Below are positions 22,618 through 32,093 of a stretch of 39,932 nucleotides of DNA, one piece after another. Positions within the stretch are counted from its first letter, which is position 1. Each line of letters starts with the position of its first letter. Position numbers and translations under genes: made by a program. A model generated the notes under the pieces. That model saw only the letters and a list, made by a program, of their open reading frames with translations, was not told the origin of the DNA and made no database searches. Origin of the DNA: Flavobacteriales bacterium (GTDB lineage: Bacteria > Bacteroidota > Bacteroidia > Flavobacteriales > JANQLC01); assembly GCA_028280815.1 (NCBI GenBank), contig JANQLC010000016.1, forward strand, positions 1 to 39,932, given 5' to 3'.

Positions 22618-23556
22618 GTGCACATCATCTTCCTCCTCATCGGTTTGACACTTTTGACTTGGGGGGGCCACGGTTTGCTCAAATCCGCTGTGGCCATCTC
22701 GCTCAGGCTACACATGCCGCGAATGATAGTCGGTATGACGGTCGTCTCGTTTGCCACTTCGGCGCCCGAACTCCTGGTCAGCGTACAGGCAGCTTGGCAT
22801 GGGCATGCCGACCTGGCGCTGGGAAATGTGGTGGGTTCCAACATCGCCAACCTGGGATTGGTCTTGGCCGTAATCCTACTGATTTCCCCCATCGGCATAA
22901 GGCGTAGCTTTTACCGAGTCGATTGGCCGATCTTGATGGTTTCATCCCTATTGCTCTTCTTCTCCCTCTGTGGAAAGGGCGTCATTTCTCGTCAGACGGG
23001 ATTCGTTATGATCGGCTTGTTGATCGGGTTTCTATGCCACTTGCTCAGCTCTCAAAAACCCGCCGTCCCGCCTGCTGACACCCATCGCAAATCGGGTTCG
23101 CTGCCAGGCGTTCAAATCCTGTTGGGCCTCTTCATGGGAGGTACTGCCCTCTGGGCTGGAAGCCGTCTTCTGATAAGCGGTGCGGTGGGTTTGGCGCAAT
23201 CCATCGGTGTAACCGACCGCCTCATAGCAGTCACCGCCGTAGCGGTGGGCACCAGCCTTCCCGAGCTGGCCACCTCCGTCATAGCTGTCGTCAAAGGGGA
23301 GAAAGGGATCTCCCTCGGCAATTTATTGGGGTCAAACGTGTTTAATATCTTAGGCGTGTTGGGCATTACAGCCGCTATCCAGCCCATAAAAATGACCGAT
23401 CAACACCTGCTTTACAACGATGTGATCTGGATGCTCGTCTATGCCTTTGCCCTACTCCCCCTGGTCTTTCTTCCGAAGAGAATGCGGTTGGGCCCTTGGG
23501 AAGGTGCGATTTTACTCCTCGGCTATTGCGCATTTGTATTTTTTACCCTGGAATAG
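22618..23556 (+). CDS. CaCA-family Ca2+/Na+ antiporter (YrbG-like)
   Basis: From the GTG at 22618 the product is 312 residues, the usual size of the family. The frame opens with GTG at 22519, but the 33 extra residues are not membrane-like. The two inverted alpha-repeats are plain: SFATSAPELLVSVQAAWHGH with LALGNVVGSNIANLG, and AVGTSLPELATSVIAVVKGE with ISLGNLLGSNVFNILG. These hold the paired acidic residues that bind cations, and about ten transmembrane helices are visible. It is an inner-membrane exchanger that expels calcium in exchange for sodium or protons. The central loop (about 150-170) is short. It lies 215 bp after surA and may have its own promoter. Confidence 0.9.
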   Translation: MHIIFLLIGLTLLTWGGHGLLKSAVAISLRLHMPRMIVGMTVVSFATSAPELLVSVQAAWHGHADLALGNVVGSNIANLGLVLAVILLISPIGIRRSFYRVDWPILMVSSLLLFFSLCGKGVISRQTGFVMIGLLIGFLCHLLSSQKPAVPPADTHRKSGSLPGVQILLGLFMGGTALWAGSRLLISGAVGLAQSIGVTDRLIAVTAVAVGTSLPELATSVIAVVKGEKGISLGNLLGSNVFNILGVLGITAAIQPIKMTDQHLLYNDVIWMLVYAFALLPLVFLPKRMRLGPWEGAILLLGYCAFVFFTLE

Positions 23557-23712
23557 TCCAGGCTGAAAGATAGGGTAGAAAAGGAAGGCAGCACAAGAGA
23601 CAGATGGCGTTTTACAGCTGCGCTTATCGAGGCCAGGCCGAGGGAAATCCGATCATCACGCGTCTCGGATTCAAAGAGGGCTGGATTCAAACCGGGTGTT
23701 TCACACAGGATC

Positions 23713-25203
23713 TCAGTTTTTAAGCCGCTTTAACAGCTTGACTATAGGTTTGTTTATCTCTGCCACCCAATTCATTCGATACACCACGCTCAGATTGGTA
23801 ACGAGAAAGAGGCCGGGCTTGTAAAGCGCATTGAATAAGGGCGTTTCAAAATTGGGGAGAAAGTAAATGACCGCTGCGCTGAGCAGTCCCAGAACGAGAA
23901 CTTTTACATGGCTTGGCGTAAAGGGAAGAATGCCAAACTTTTGATATACAAAAGCGATGAGCACTGCGTTAAAGACCACCAATGAAATGAGCGTTGCATA
24001 GGCTACGCCGACAAGGCCGGTTTCAAATACCTCGATGAACAGCAGGTTGAAGCCGACGTTCATCGCGCCGAGAAAAAGGGTGAGGTAGAGCGCAAAACGG
24101 TAATGCTCGGAAAAACTGATGATTTGTGAATTGACGCCAGTAGCCATATTGAACACAAAACCCAGGCCCAGCACCCAGAGTATGGGAACGCTGGGGATCA
24201 GATTCTCAGCGGTGGAGAGCGATTCAAAGAAAAAAGAAATGCCCAAGAACACCGCGAAGTACAGCCATATACCAATCGCACTCAGGGAAAGCGACGTGCG
24301 TTTGTAAACGCCTTGCAGTCCGCTTCGGTTGCCCCTCGCCAAATAGTCGGTGATCAGTGGCGAGGCGATTGCGATGACGGCGGCGGCGGGCACGGCCATG
24401 CTTCGACTCAGGTTGAGCGCAATGGCATACGTACCGTTGTCTGCCTCGGAGAGCAAATTGGGGATCATAAACCTGTCGATGCTGAAAGCCAACTTATTGC
24501 CCATGAGATTTGCCAGCATAACCAGGCTGTACTGAAAAAACGGTTTGCCGATGAGGTGTCCGATCGCTTTAAAGCGAAAATCGAAGCGAGTTTGGGTAAA
24601 GCGCAAGGTGTAACACAACATGAAAAATGCGACGATCAAATAAAAATAGCTGAAAGCGCGATAGGTAAATACCGGTTTAACCCCGTAGTAGAGGACTAAG
24701 ACGAATAAAATCGGTAGGGCCAGGCGCAATACAAAGCTGTCTACAAAGGCTTGTGTCGTGATGTTTTTAAAGTTGGATAGGTATTTTTTCAGCAAATCCA
24801 CGGTCGTGATGCCGATGGCTATCAGGACGCTGTATGGCAAATAGTCCAATTCTACACAAGCCGAAAGAGCCGGAAACAGGGCGCGCAGCAGCAGCGCTAA
24901 ACCACCTATGAGCAAGGCAGAAGCCAGTACAAAGGAGAGTGAAAAGCCAAACAACCGGTTTCGGTCTTGGGCTCGGTCTTTTACCTTGGGGAAGTATTTT
25001 ATAATCGTCTGTGAGATGCCAAAGCCCATAAGCGGCATCAGCAGTTCTGCGCCGGCTTGTATATAAGCAAAGGTCCCGTACAATTCCCGATCGCGCGGGT
25101 ATAGGTATAGGGATGCCAAAACGCCAATGCCAATCCCTGCATAATTGATCAGCGAAAAGAACAGGCTTTGCCTTACCATATGTTTGTTTTCTTCAGCGGT
25201 CAT
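23713..25203 (-). CDS. Polysaccharide flippase (Wzx/MATE-like, MOP superfamily)
   Basis: From the ATG at 25203 the product is 496 residues with about 12-14 hydrophobic segments and the start 'HMVRQSLFFSLINYAGIGIGVLASLYLYPRD', typical of Bacteroidota oligosaccharide flippases. The frame is open up to 25344, but the added 47 residues are hydrophilic and unlike the family. 'YGTFAYIQAGAELLMPLMGFGISQTIIKYFP' and 'FSIDRFMIPNLLSEADNGTYAIALNLSRSMAVPAAAV' are further family-like segments. It would flip lipid-linked polysaccharide units across the inner membrane. The nucleotide-sugar genes at 30780-35336 could supply such a pathway, though a 2.8 kb repeat block and two other genes lie between them. Confidence 0.85.
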   Translation of the reverse strand: MTAEENKHMVRQSLFFSLINYAGIGIGVLASLYLYPRDRELYGTFAYIQAGAELLMPLMGFGISQTIIKYFPKVKDRAQDRNRLFGFSLSFVLASALLIGGLALLLRALFPALSACVELDYLPYSVLIAIGITTVDLLKKYLSNFKNITTQAFVDSFVLRLALPILFVLVLYYGVKPVFTYRAFSYFYLIVAFFMLCYTLRFTQTRFDFRFKAIGHLIGKPFFQYSLVMLANLMGNKLAFSIDRFMIPNLLSEADNGTYAIALNLSRSMAVPAAAVIAIASPLITDYLARGNRSGLQGVYKRTSLSLSAIGIWLYFAVFLGISFFFESLSTAENLIPSVPILWVLGLGFVFNMATGVNSQIISFSEHYRFALYLTLFLGAMNVGFNLLFIEVFETGLVGVAYATLISLVVFNAVLIAFVYQKFGILPFTPSHVKVLVLGLLSAAVIYFLPNFETPLFNALYKPGLFLVTNLSVVYRMNWVAEINKPIVKLLKRLKN

Positions 25204-26820
25204 AGGGCTTTTCTCTCGGTATGGGGTTTGGGCTTTTATACCCTTTGATCGCTTTACAGCACAGATGCTGAGCCGATGCACAAAACTAACGAAATAAGCT
25301 ACGCCCTCTCTTTTCACACCGTACACAAGGCGCCAGCTATCCAACCCGAGTTATGCGTACCCAGGCCCCACGGCTTATAGAAACAAAAATCAAAGGGCTA
25401 CTGCAACTGTAGAATCATAGGAAAACAAGCCGCTTTCAAACTGCAGCCCAGAAACAGATACGAAAGATAAAGCTCGCTCAGACCCACTCGATAGGGTCAA
25501 TCCGGCGATTGAAACGCTGCAGCTGTCATACAACACAGGCAAAAAACAAGGTTGTGCTCTTCAGCTTGTCGCAGGGTATAAAATAACCGCCTGCCCTTCA
25601 AGCGCGTCCCAAGCTAAGAGACGCGACAAAAGTCGGCACAGCCGACCACAGAGACAAAGAGCTCAAAGGCAAAGAACAGCATCCATTTTTCAAACCGCTG
25701 TAAAAGGCCAAAAACCAAAAGATAAGTCCGCTCTTTTTAAAGCGCCCAAGAGCGCTATCCCGATTTGATTAGAACACGGCCCAGCGGCAAGAGAACGAGT
25801 CTTTTTTCAAACTACCAACCGGAACAAAAGCAAAAGACCACCATGGCCAATGCACAGAAAGAACAAAATCCGCTTTTCAAATCGCCACACAGGGAAAAGC
25901 ACAGCGGGATGAGAACCCCTTTTCAAACCACCGCGCACAGACGAGTCAATCCAACCCACGCGACAAACCCAAGAGGGACCAAGCACCGAGCTCGAGAATC
26001 CGAAACAGCAAGGATCTTACCCCTTTCAAAACCCATCAAACAACCGAACCCATCAACGCGATAACGCACCACCATGAGGCAACGCAATAAGGCATCAAAT
26101 ACACCACCCCTCGCAGCCAACTCATCCAGCCCCAGATCCATCCGAGCTGATCAGCGAAAAAACAAGGGCAAAAAACCGACGAGGAGGGGACAAAAACGAG
26201 AAATCCACCCCCCCTACAACAATCGCAGAAAAGACCCATGCAAAAACCCGACGAAAGATAAGAGGCAAACAAGGCGGTCCAAAAACCAGTCAACCCACTC
26301 AAACCAACCCAATCAGTCCGAACCAGTCACCTAAGCCAATCAACCCAAACCCAGCAAACCCAACCGCCAGCAACCCATCGGTCCAGCTAGCCAATCAGCT
26401 CAAACCAACCGCCAACACAACCCAAGCAACCAACCCGGCCCAGCCAAATTACAACAACGCACCAACCCAAAACCACCAACCCAATCACAGATACGTAGCC
26501 CAATCCAACCGCAACAACCACGCCCAACGAGCCAACCGAACCCATGCGACAAAACCAAGAGAGACCGAGCAATCCGATCAAGCATCCAAAACAGCAAGAG
26601 TCATGCTTATCAAGCACATCAAACAACCCAACCCACGCAAGCAACGCAATAGCACAGCAACCCAATCCAAGCCATCCACCCCCAAAGCATCCAACCCAAC
26701 CCCACTGAGCAGTCCAATCCGCCCAACGACAAAACAGCGCAACAGCAAACCGCCAACGCAAAGCGACCCAACCGATCAATTAGCCCAAACCCATCAACCC
26801 AACCGATCAACCAGCCCAAT

Positions 26821-27040
26821 CAGTCCAACGAGCCAATCAGCCTATCCAATCCGGCTAGCCCAAACCCAGCAAACCCACCAGCCCATTCAAACCCGCTCAA
26901 ACCAGTCCAACGAGCCAATCAGCCTATCCAATCCGGCCAGCCCAAACCCAGCAAACCCACCAACCCATTCAAACCCACTCAAACCAGTCCAACGAGCCAA
27001 TCAGCCTATCCAATCCAGCTAGCCCAAACCCAGCAAACCC
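26821..27040 (+). repeat. Tandem repeat, 82-bp period, about 2.7 copies
   Basis: Units start at 26821, 26903 and 26985, each beginning CAGTCCAACGAGCCAATCAG and continuing through CCTATCCAATCC and GCCCAAACCCAGCAAACCCA. The copies differ at only a few positions, and the third is cut short at about 27040. The unit holds an internal CCAATC / CCAACG alternation and lies in the most G/T-poor part of the block. Confidence 0.9.
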
Positions 27041-27209
27041 AACCGAGCAACCCGAACAAACCAGCCCAATCAACCCAACCACCAACCCCAAAGCAACGCA
27101 GCTGACAAAACAACTCGTCAAAACACCGATGAAACCAAGCCAACCCATAGCTCGCCAAGGCAAAACAGCAGCGAGAAAACAACGCCCAAGCCTTTAAACG
27201 CACACAAGA

Positions 27210-27303
27210 GGAAAGGGGCAAAAAAACAAACCGCTCTCTCCAATCCACCACAAGAGAGCCAAACCGAGAAAACGAGCCGAGCAACCGCAAACCATCCAAC
27301 CCA
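27210..27303 (+). repeat. Dispersed repeat, copy 1 (copy 2 at 39497-39590)
   Basis: These 94 bp match 39497-39590 with 7 substitutions and no gaps (about 93% identity), in the same orientation, 12.3 kb apart. Both copies begin GGAAAGGGGCAAAAAAACAA and end in ACCATCCAACCCA. Confidence 0.9.
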
Positions 27304-27972
27304 GTCGCACACAGGTAGTCCAATCGAACCCCAACCACCACGCCCGACGAGCACCAAAAAAACGCACCCCCTTTCAGACCGAGTCCTCCGAACCCATGCG
27401 GATAAAAACAACCCCCCTTCCAAGCTGCCAACTGGGGAATACAAAAGATAAGGCTGGATTTTCAGATCGCCCACAGCCAAAGAACAAGCTCCCTCTCCAA
27501 GCACTCGCGAAAGGCCGAGGTCAAAAAAAGTACCCCTTTCAGTCCAGCCCAGCCAAGTAAGCCATTCCAAATAAACGCAAAGCCACCCTTTCAAGCCAAC
27601 GCTAAGGGACAGAGAAGCCGCGTCTTCAAATTGCAAGCATTCAAACACCGGATGCGCATCTCTTACCCAACCCGCACGGCGGGTGAGCCGCAGTGACCAC
27701 AGCACAAGCACAAAAGATAATGTGGGGCGGCAGACAGACCCATAAGACAAAAGCGAGCGCCTCTTTTTAAGCGGTCTCCTTCAGGGGCAAAACCCAAAAA
27801 TACCCCTCACCCTTTGGATACGCCAAGTTGAAATGCGCAGTAAAAGCGAGCCGGAGTTAAGCCCGAGCGCAGGGTCTGCCGGCTTCAATCGATGAACGCC
27901 AGGCCGCACAGGGGGCACGTCAAAAGAATGAGAAAGCGATCGGGCTTTACCACAACACACAGGAGATTTTTT

Positions 27973-30405
27973 TCAAGCCGTTGCTCGAAATCGGTTTCGA
28001 TATCCGACAAAAACCGAAAAGCCGACTGCTGCGACCAAAAGTATGGATCCCCCCAGTGAAATGGCTTTGCCGGCCTTTACGACGGGAGGATCAAACCGAA
28101 AGGCCAGGGTGTGCCTGCCGGCGGGCACCCAAAGTGCCCGCAATACATAATTCGCCGCCAAATGAGGAACGCGCTTGCCATCGATGGTCGCTTCCCAGCC
28201 AGCGGGGTAGTAAATTTCCGATAATACGGCGAGCTGAGGGGTGCGCGCGCTGTATCCATATACCACTTCATCAGGGGCATAGTGCCTTAAAAAAATGGTA
28301 TCGCCCGGATTTGTAACCAGCTCTTTCGGCTTGTATATATTGAACGCCTCACTATTAAATTTTCGTCGTACAACGGCGTGATCCCGGGTCTGCAAGGTAT
28401 CCAAAGCGGCGAGTGCCGCGTCGGCACCCTTGACATAGGTGACGCCCTTGACAAACCAGGCGTTGCCGTTGGCTTGGGCATTTTTAATCAGCTTGCGCTT
28501 CCCATTTCCATCGACTGTGATGATGTACTTCGCGTTGAGCATATCGATCACCTGTTGGTTGCCCTTGCTGATTTGAAAGTCGTAGAGCTCTTGGTATTTT
28601 CGCAGTTTGGCAGCATGACACCCGCCGAGGGATTTAAAATAATAGGATGTAGAGGGGTCGGCCATGGTGTTCAGGGCCCGGTTTAAAACGCGAAAGTTTG
28701 AGCTGTCTTTCAAGATCTGATCTTCAATAGCGGTTTTGGGAAAGGGATTCTCATAGACTTTTTTGGAGACGAAATGATCCGCGTTCAGGTATCGCCGGTC
28801 CACCGGCCATAGGTCGATTAGGATGAGGGCTGCCAACAGAGACAAACCCAGGTTGTAGTTTATCCGCTTCTTCGAGAACAGGTAGAGGACTATCACAGCC
28901 ATGGCCACGAGCACAAAGGAGCGGATCGCATCAGCCTGAAAGAGTGCCAGTCGGTCGGCGCGTAGGGCCACTTGCAAAAAGGCTGGAAGCTGCGGATCAA
29001 CCCCTTTGTTTTCAAAGCGCAATAAGCTGGGGCCCAACCCCAGCAAAAAAGCGATTAGGCCCAGGACGATAACCGCAGCATATCGCAAAGCCTTGCGCTT
29101 TTCAGCGGGTGCGGTTTGGGTGGAAAAGAAACGCCCCAAGGCGACGAATCCGAGCAAAGGTGCGATAAACTCAAACAGGATGAGCAAAGAGGCCACCGCT
29201 CGAAACTTATCGTACAGCGGAAAGTGATCGATAAACCAGTCGGTGAGCAGCGAAAAGTTTTTGCCCCAAGCCAACAAAATGCTCAAGACCGTCCCGATGG
29301 CCAGCCACCACTTGAACCTGCCTTTTACCAAGAACAGACCCAAGACAAATAGAAAGATGACCACAGCGCCTTGGTAGGCAGGGCCCAGCACAAAGGGTTG
29401 GTCGCCCCAGTAGGTGGGTATGGCGCGCAAGGCGTAATCGGCTTCTGCAGCTGGCATACCGCTTTTGCTAAGGGCTGCGCGCAGCCGGGGCTTGGAAGCG
29501 GGCCCCTCGTAGGAGGAGCCGCCCATCAAATTGGGGATGAGCAGATTGAGCGTTTCCACCTCACCGTAGCTCCATTGGGTGATGTAGTCCCGATCCAGAC
29601 CCAGGGTCTGGTTTTCCGTACGGAGCTTCAGCTCGGATTTTCCCCTTGTACTGTACGGGCTATACTGCTGTATCGCGAGTATGGGCGTCGCGTTTACAGC
29701 CAGGGCTATAAAGACAGCAGCCGCTAGCATGCCAGCGACCTCAACCAGGTCCTTCCAGGCTTTTGCTCGGCCAAAACCAATGGTTTCAATGACGATGTAA
29801 ATGCCTATCAATAGAAACATATAATACGTCATCTGGGGGTGGTTGGCATATACGTTTAAAGAGAGGCATACCGTCGTGAGCAGGAATCCGAGTGCGTACT
29901 CTTTTCGGAAGAGCATGAGCACACCCGCGACCGTAGGCGGGATGTAGGCTATGGCGATCAGCTTTCCATTGTGACCGGCAGCTATGATGACGATAAAATA
30001 AGTGGAAAGCGAAAAAGCCAGCGATCCGATGGCAGCCAACTTGGGTTCTATGCGCAAACTGAGCATCAATATGTAAAAGCCCAACAACAGGATAAAGAGG
30101 TAATCAGCGGGCTGGGGCAAGAACCGCAATGCTTTGTCGAGCAGGGCGATCGCATTGTTCTCGTCCTTGTACTTGGCGCTCAAAAAATAAATGGGCATAC
30201 CGCCAAACATCGAATCCGTCCACAGCGAAGATTTGCCGGTGCTCTCCTCGTAATCCCGCACCGCTTTGGTGCTTCCCATATAGTTAACCGTATCGGGTTG
30301 ATACAGCTTTTTGCCCTGAAGGATGGGAGCGGCGTATAGGACCGATAAAACGACAAAGCAGCTCAGTATGAAAATGTGGGACAATACGGATCGGCGCGTT
30401 TTCAC
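27973..30405 (-). CDS. YfhO-family polytopic membrane protein
   Basis: An 810-residue protein with a short cytoplasmic start, a first hydrophobic helix (HIFILSCFVVLSVLYAAPIL) and then the periplasmic segment 'YQPDTVNYMGSTKAVRDYEESTGKSSLWTDSMFGGMPIYFL', characteristic of the long YfhO-like proteins of Bacteroidota. A dozen or so transmembrane helices follow, with a C-terminal periplasmic domain (about 560-780; 'FRVLNRALNTMADPSTSYYFKSLGG', 'LSEIYYPAGWEATIDG') and a last helix. In Gram-positive bacteria YfhO acts in glycosylation of envelope polymers; the Bacteroidota role is uncertain but probably concerns cell-surface sugars. It lies 2 nt downstream of the DUF4834 gene and is presumably co-transcribed with it. 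Confidence 0.85.
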   Translation of the reverse strand: MKTRRSVLSHIFILSCFVVLSVLYAAPILQGKKLYQPDTVNYMGSTKAVRDYEESTGKSSLWTDSMFGGMPIYFLSAKYKDENNAIALLDKALRFLPQPADYLFILLLGFYILMLSLRIEPKLAAIGSLAFSLSTYFIVIIAAGHNGKLIAIAYIPPTVAGVLMLFRKEYALGFLLTTVCLSLNVYANHPQMTYYMFLLIGIYIVIETIGFGRAKAWKDLVEVAGMLAAAVFIALAVNATPILAIQQYSPYSTRGKSELKLRTENQTLGLDRDYITQWSYGEVETLNLLIPNLMGGSSYEGPASKPRLRAALSKSGMPAAEADYALRAIPTYWGDQPFVLGPAYQGAVVIFLFVLGLFLVKGRFKWWLAIGTVLSILLAWGKNFSLLTDWFIDHFPLYDKFRAVASLLILFEFIAPLLGFVALGRFFSTQTAPAEKRKALRYAAVIVLGLIAFLLGLGPSLLRFENKGVDPQLPAFLQVALRADRLALFQADAIRSFVLVAMAVIVLYLFSKKRINYNLGLSLLAALILIDLWPVDRRYLNADHFVSKKVYENPFPKTAIEDQILKDSSNFRVLNRALNTMADPSTSYYFKSLGGCHAAKLRKYQELYDFQISKGNQQVIDMLNAKYIITVDGNGKRKLIKNAQANGNAWFVKGVTYVKGADAALAALDTLQTRDHAVVRRKFNSEAFNIYKPKELVTNPGDTIFLRHYAPDEVVYGYSARTPQLAVLSEIYYPAGWEATIDGKRVPHLAANYVLRALWVPAGRHTLAFRFDPPVVKAGKAISLGGSILLVAAVGFSVFVGYRNRFRATA

Positions 30406-30407
30406 CT

Positions 30408-30653
30408 CTATTCTATTTCCTCAAAGTCCGCGTATTCATCCACGGTCTTTTTCGTCTCACCCCCCTGGGCATTGGGCTTTGAATAGATAAATGTTTCGCC
30501 TTCTCTGTACCTGCGATGGGGGCGCGACTGGGAATTTTGTGCGCTTTTTGCAATCCGTCGAATAAAAAACCGAAGTGAGGCGGGAATCCAAATCCGCCTC
30601 GTGTAGTACAACACCAAAACAAGCGCTAAGGCGATTAAAAAAAATGTCTCCAC
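30408..30653 (-). CDS. DUF4834-like small membrane protein
   Basis: An 81-residue protein with one N-terminal membrane helix (ETFFLIALALVLVLYYTRR), a basic middle and an acidic end (VDEYADFEEIE). Small DUF4834 proteins with this layout (N-terminal helix, 'GETFIYSKP'-like strand, 'DEYVDFEEI'-like tail) are usually found next to YfhO-type genes in Bacteroidota, as here. The start is GTG at 30653, directly behind GAGGAG; the nearby ATG at 30661 is in another frame. Function unknown. It leads the leftward two-gene operon. Confidence 0.7.
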   Translation of the reverse strand: METFFLIALALVLVLYYTRRIWIPASLRFFIRRIAKSAQNSQSRPHRRYREGETFIYSKPNAQGGETKKTVDEYADFEEIE

Positions 30654-30672
30654 CTCCTCATCGATTCGGGGT

Positions 30673-30680
30673 CAAAGGTA
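30673..30680 (-). promoter_or_regulatory. -7 box of the DUF4834-YfhO operon
   Basis: On the minus strand TACCTTTG (30680-30673) matches TAnnTTTG, 20 nt upstream of the GTG at 30653. A weak -33 (TTAG) lies about 20 nt further upstream. No comparable box was found for the divergent ugd gene. Confidence 0.45.
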
Positions 30681-30779
30681 CCAAATCCGCTCGGTTTTTG
30701 CTAATGAGGCCAGGGGTTTGAGCGGGATAGAAACCCAGCTCTTTTTTCGTAAATTGCGCTCGTTTTTTTAACACATTCG

Positions 30780-32093
30780 ATGAACATAGCTGTGATCGGC
30801 ACGGGTTACGTGGGTCTGGTTTCGGGCACTTGTCTCGCAGAGAGAGGCAATCGCATAAGCTGCATAGACATAGATAGAGAAAAAGTAGCCCGGATGCAAG
30901 GCGGTGAAATTCCGATTTACGAACCCGGTTTAGAAGCGCTTTTCCATCGAAATACCGAGCGAGGTCGGTTGCATTTCACCACCGATATGGCAACTCCCAT
31001 ACGAGAAGCTGAAATCATCATGCTCGCGCTGCCCACACCGCCCAGTGGGAATGGTTCAGCCGATCTTTCCCACATTTTACAAGTAGCTGGAGATTTGGGA
31101 AAGGCCATACAATCGTATAAAGTCATCGCGAATAAGAGTACGGTCCCGGTGGGCACCGCCGAGCGGCTGAGGAAAATTATAGCAAAAGAGGCAAACGCGG
31201 ATTTCGATGTGGTTTCAAACCCCGAGTTTTTACGAGAGGGCTTTGCCGTAACAGACTTTATGAATCCCGATCGGATCCTCATAGGTACCTCATCGGCCAG
31301 AGCCGATCGCATCATGCGGCGTCTGTACAAACCCTATGTAGCACAGGTGGAACAGCTCATCTCTATGGACGAAAAATCCGCTGAATTGGCGAAATATGCG
31401 GCCAATGCTTTTTTGGCTAGCAAAATTACATTTATGAATGAGTTGGCCAATTATGCGGAACGAGTCGGTGCGAATGTGGATCACATTCGATTGGCTTTGG
31501 GCGCTGATGAGCGCATTGGCAAACGCTTTCTCCGCGCAGGGATAGGCTTTGGGGGTAGCTGCCTGCCCAAAGATGTAAAGGCACTGCTCGAGTCGGGCAG
31601 GGAATCGCATTTCGACTTCAAAATGCTGAGCGCTGTCGCAGCGATTAATGCACAGCAGCGGATCGCGCTCGTCGATAAGATCACAAAACACTTTGGCGGC
31701 GCTATTTCCAAGCTGAAAATAGCGGTGTGGGGACTGGCTTTTAAGCCGAATACAGACGATATTCGAGAGGCGCCTGCGCTGTACGTCATCAAAAAGCTAT
31801 TGGAATACGGGGCTGAAGTAGTAGCTTACGACCCGGTGGCCATGAAAAACGCAAAAGAACAGTTGGGCGACCGGATCGACTACGCCAAGGACATGTATGA
31901 GGCCTTGCAAGGCGCAGATGCCCTACTCATCGCTACCGAATGGTCGGCATTCAGCACGCCCGACTTTTCGAGGATTAAAAACGCGATGAAAAAACCACTG
32001 CTGTTCGACGGGCGAAACATATATGACACAGCTGAGATGAAAGACTTGGGTTTTACCTATTACAGCATCGGGCGCAAAGCGGGGCTAAATTGA
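30780..32093 (+). CDS. ugd: UDP-glucose 6-dehydrogenase
   Basis: A 437-residue protein. The N-terminal NAD-binding motif is GTGYVGLVSG (7-16). Also visible are 'STVPVGTAERL', 'NPEFLREGFAVTDFMNPDRILIG', the central helix 'ELAKYAANAFLASKITFMNELA', the catalytic cysteine in GFGGSCLPKD (C261), and the C-terminal 'WGLAFKPNTDDIREAP' region. It oxidises UDP-glucose to UDP-glucuronate in two NAD-dependent steps, supplying acidic sugars for capsule, LPS or exopolysaccharide. The next gene, overlapping by 4 nt, is a UDP-glucuronate-4-epimerase-like enzyme that would use its product. Confidence 0.95.
   Translation: MNIAVIGTGYVGLVSGTCLAERGNRISCIDIDREKVARMQGGEIPIYEPGLEALFHRNTERGRLHFTTDMATPIREAEIIMLALPTPPSGNGSADLSHILQVAGDLGKAIQSYKVIANKSTVPVGTAERLRKIIAKEANADFDVVSNPEFLREGFAVTDFMNPDRILIGTSSARADRIMRRLYKPYVAQVEQLISMDEKSAELAKYAANAFLASKITFMNELANYAERVGANVDHIRLALGADERIGKRFLRAGIGFGGSCLPKDVKALLESGRESHFDFKMLSAVAAINAQQRIALVDKITKHFGGAISKLKIAVWGLAFKPNTDDIREAPALYVIKKLLEYGAEVVAYDPVAMKNAKEQLGDRIDYAKDMYEALQGADALLIATEWSAFSTPDFSRIKNAMKKPLLFDGRNIYDTAEMKDLGFTYYSIGRKAGLN

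Larger units (their letters stand above)
25204..27972 (+). repeat. 2.8 kb gene-free block of shuffled A/C-rich repeats
   Basis: No credible gene. The flanks (25345-26060 and 27110-27780) contain the CTTTTCAAACCG / CACAGGGACAAA family. The core (about 26270-27110) is extremely poor in G and T on the plus strand and is made of short words such as CCAACCCA, CCAATCAG and AACCCAGCAAACCC. Longer diverged duplications are visible: 25955-26060 with 26538-26640, and 26468-26530 with 27303-27350. The long open frames on both strands here (for example 26603-27022 plus and 27118-27750 minus) reflect the lack of stop codons in A/C-rich DNA, not proteins. Confidence 0.75.

Noticed and set aside
23604-23723. 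39-codon plus-strand frame between the antiporter and the flippase
   Set aside because: Short, overlaps the flippase 3' end on the other strand, and has no supporting promoter or family.
26603-27022. 139-codon plus-strand frame rich in Pro, Asn, Gln, Ser and Thr
   Set aside because: It is a by-product of A/C-rich repeats lacking stop codons; composition follows the DNA words and the overlapping frames are also open.
27118-27750. 210-codon minus-strand frame
   Set aside because: It lies in the degenerate repeat block, is Leu/Gly/Trp/Cys-rich as expected from T/G-rich complement, and overlaps other open frames; no domain is visible.
25345-27970. CRISPR array
   Set aside because: Repeats are diverged, lack a constant repeat-spacer alternation, and there are no cas genes nearby.
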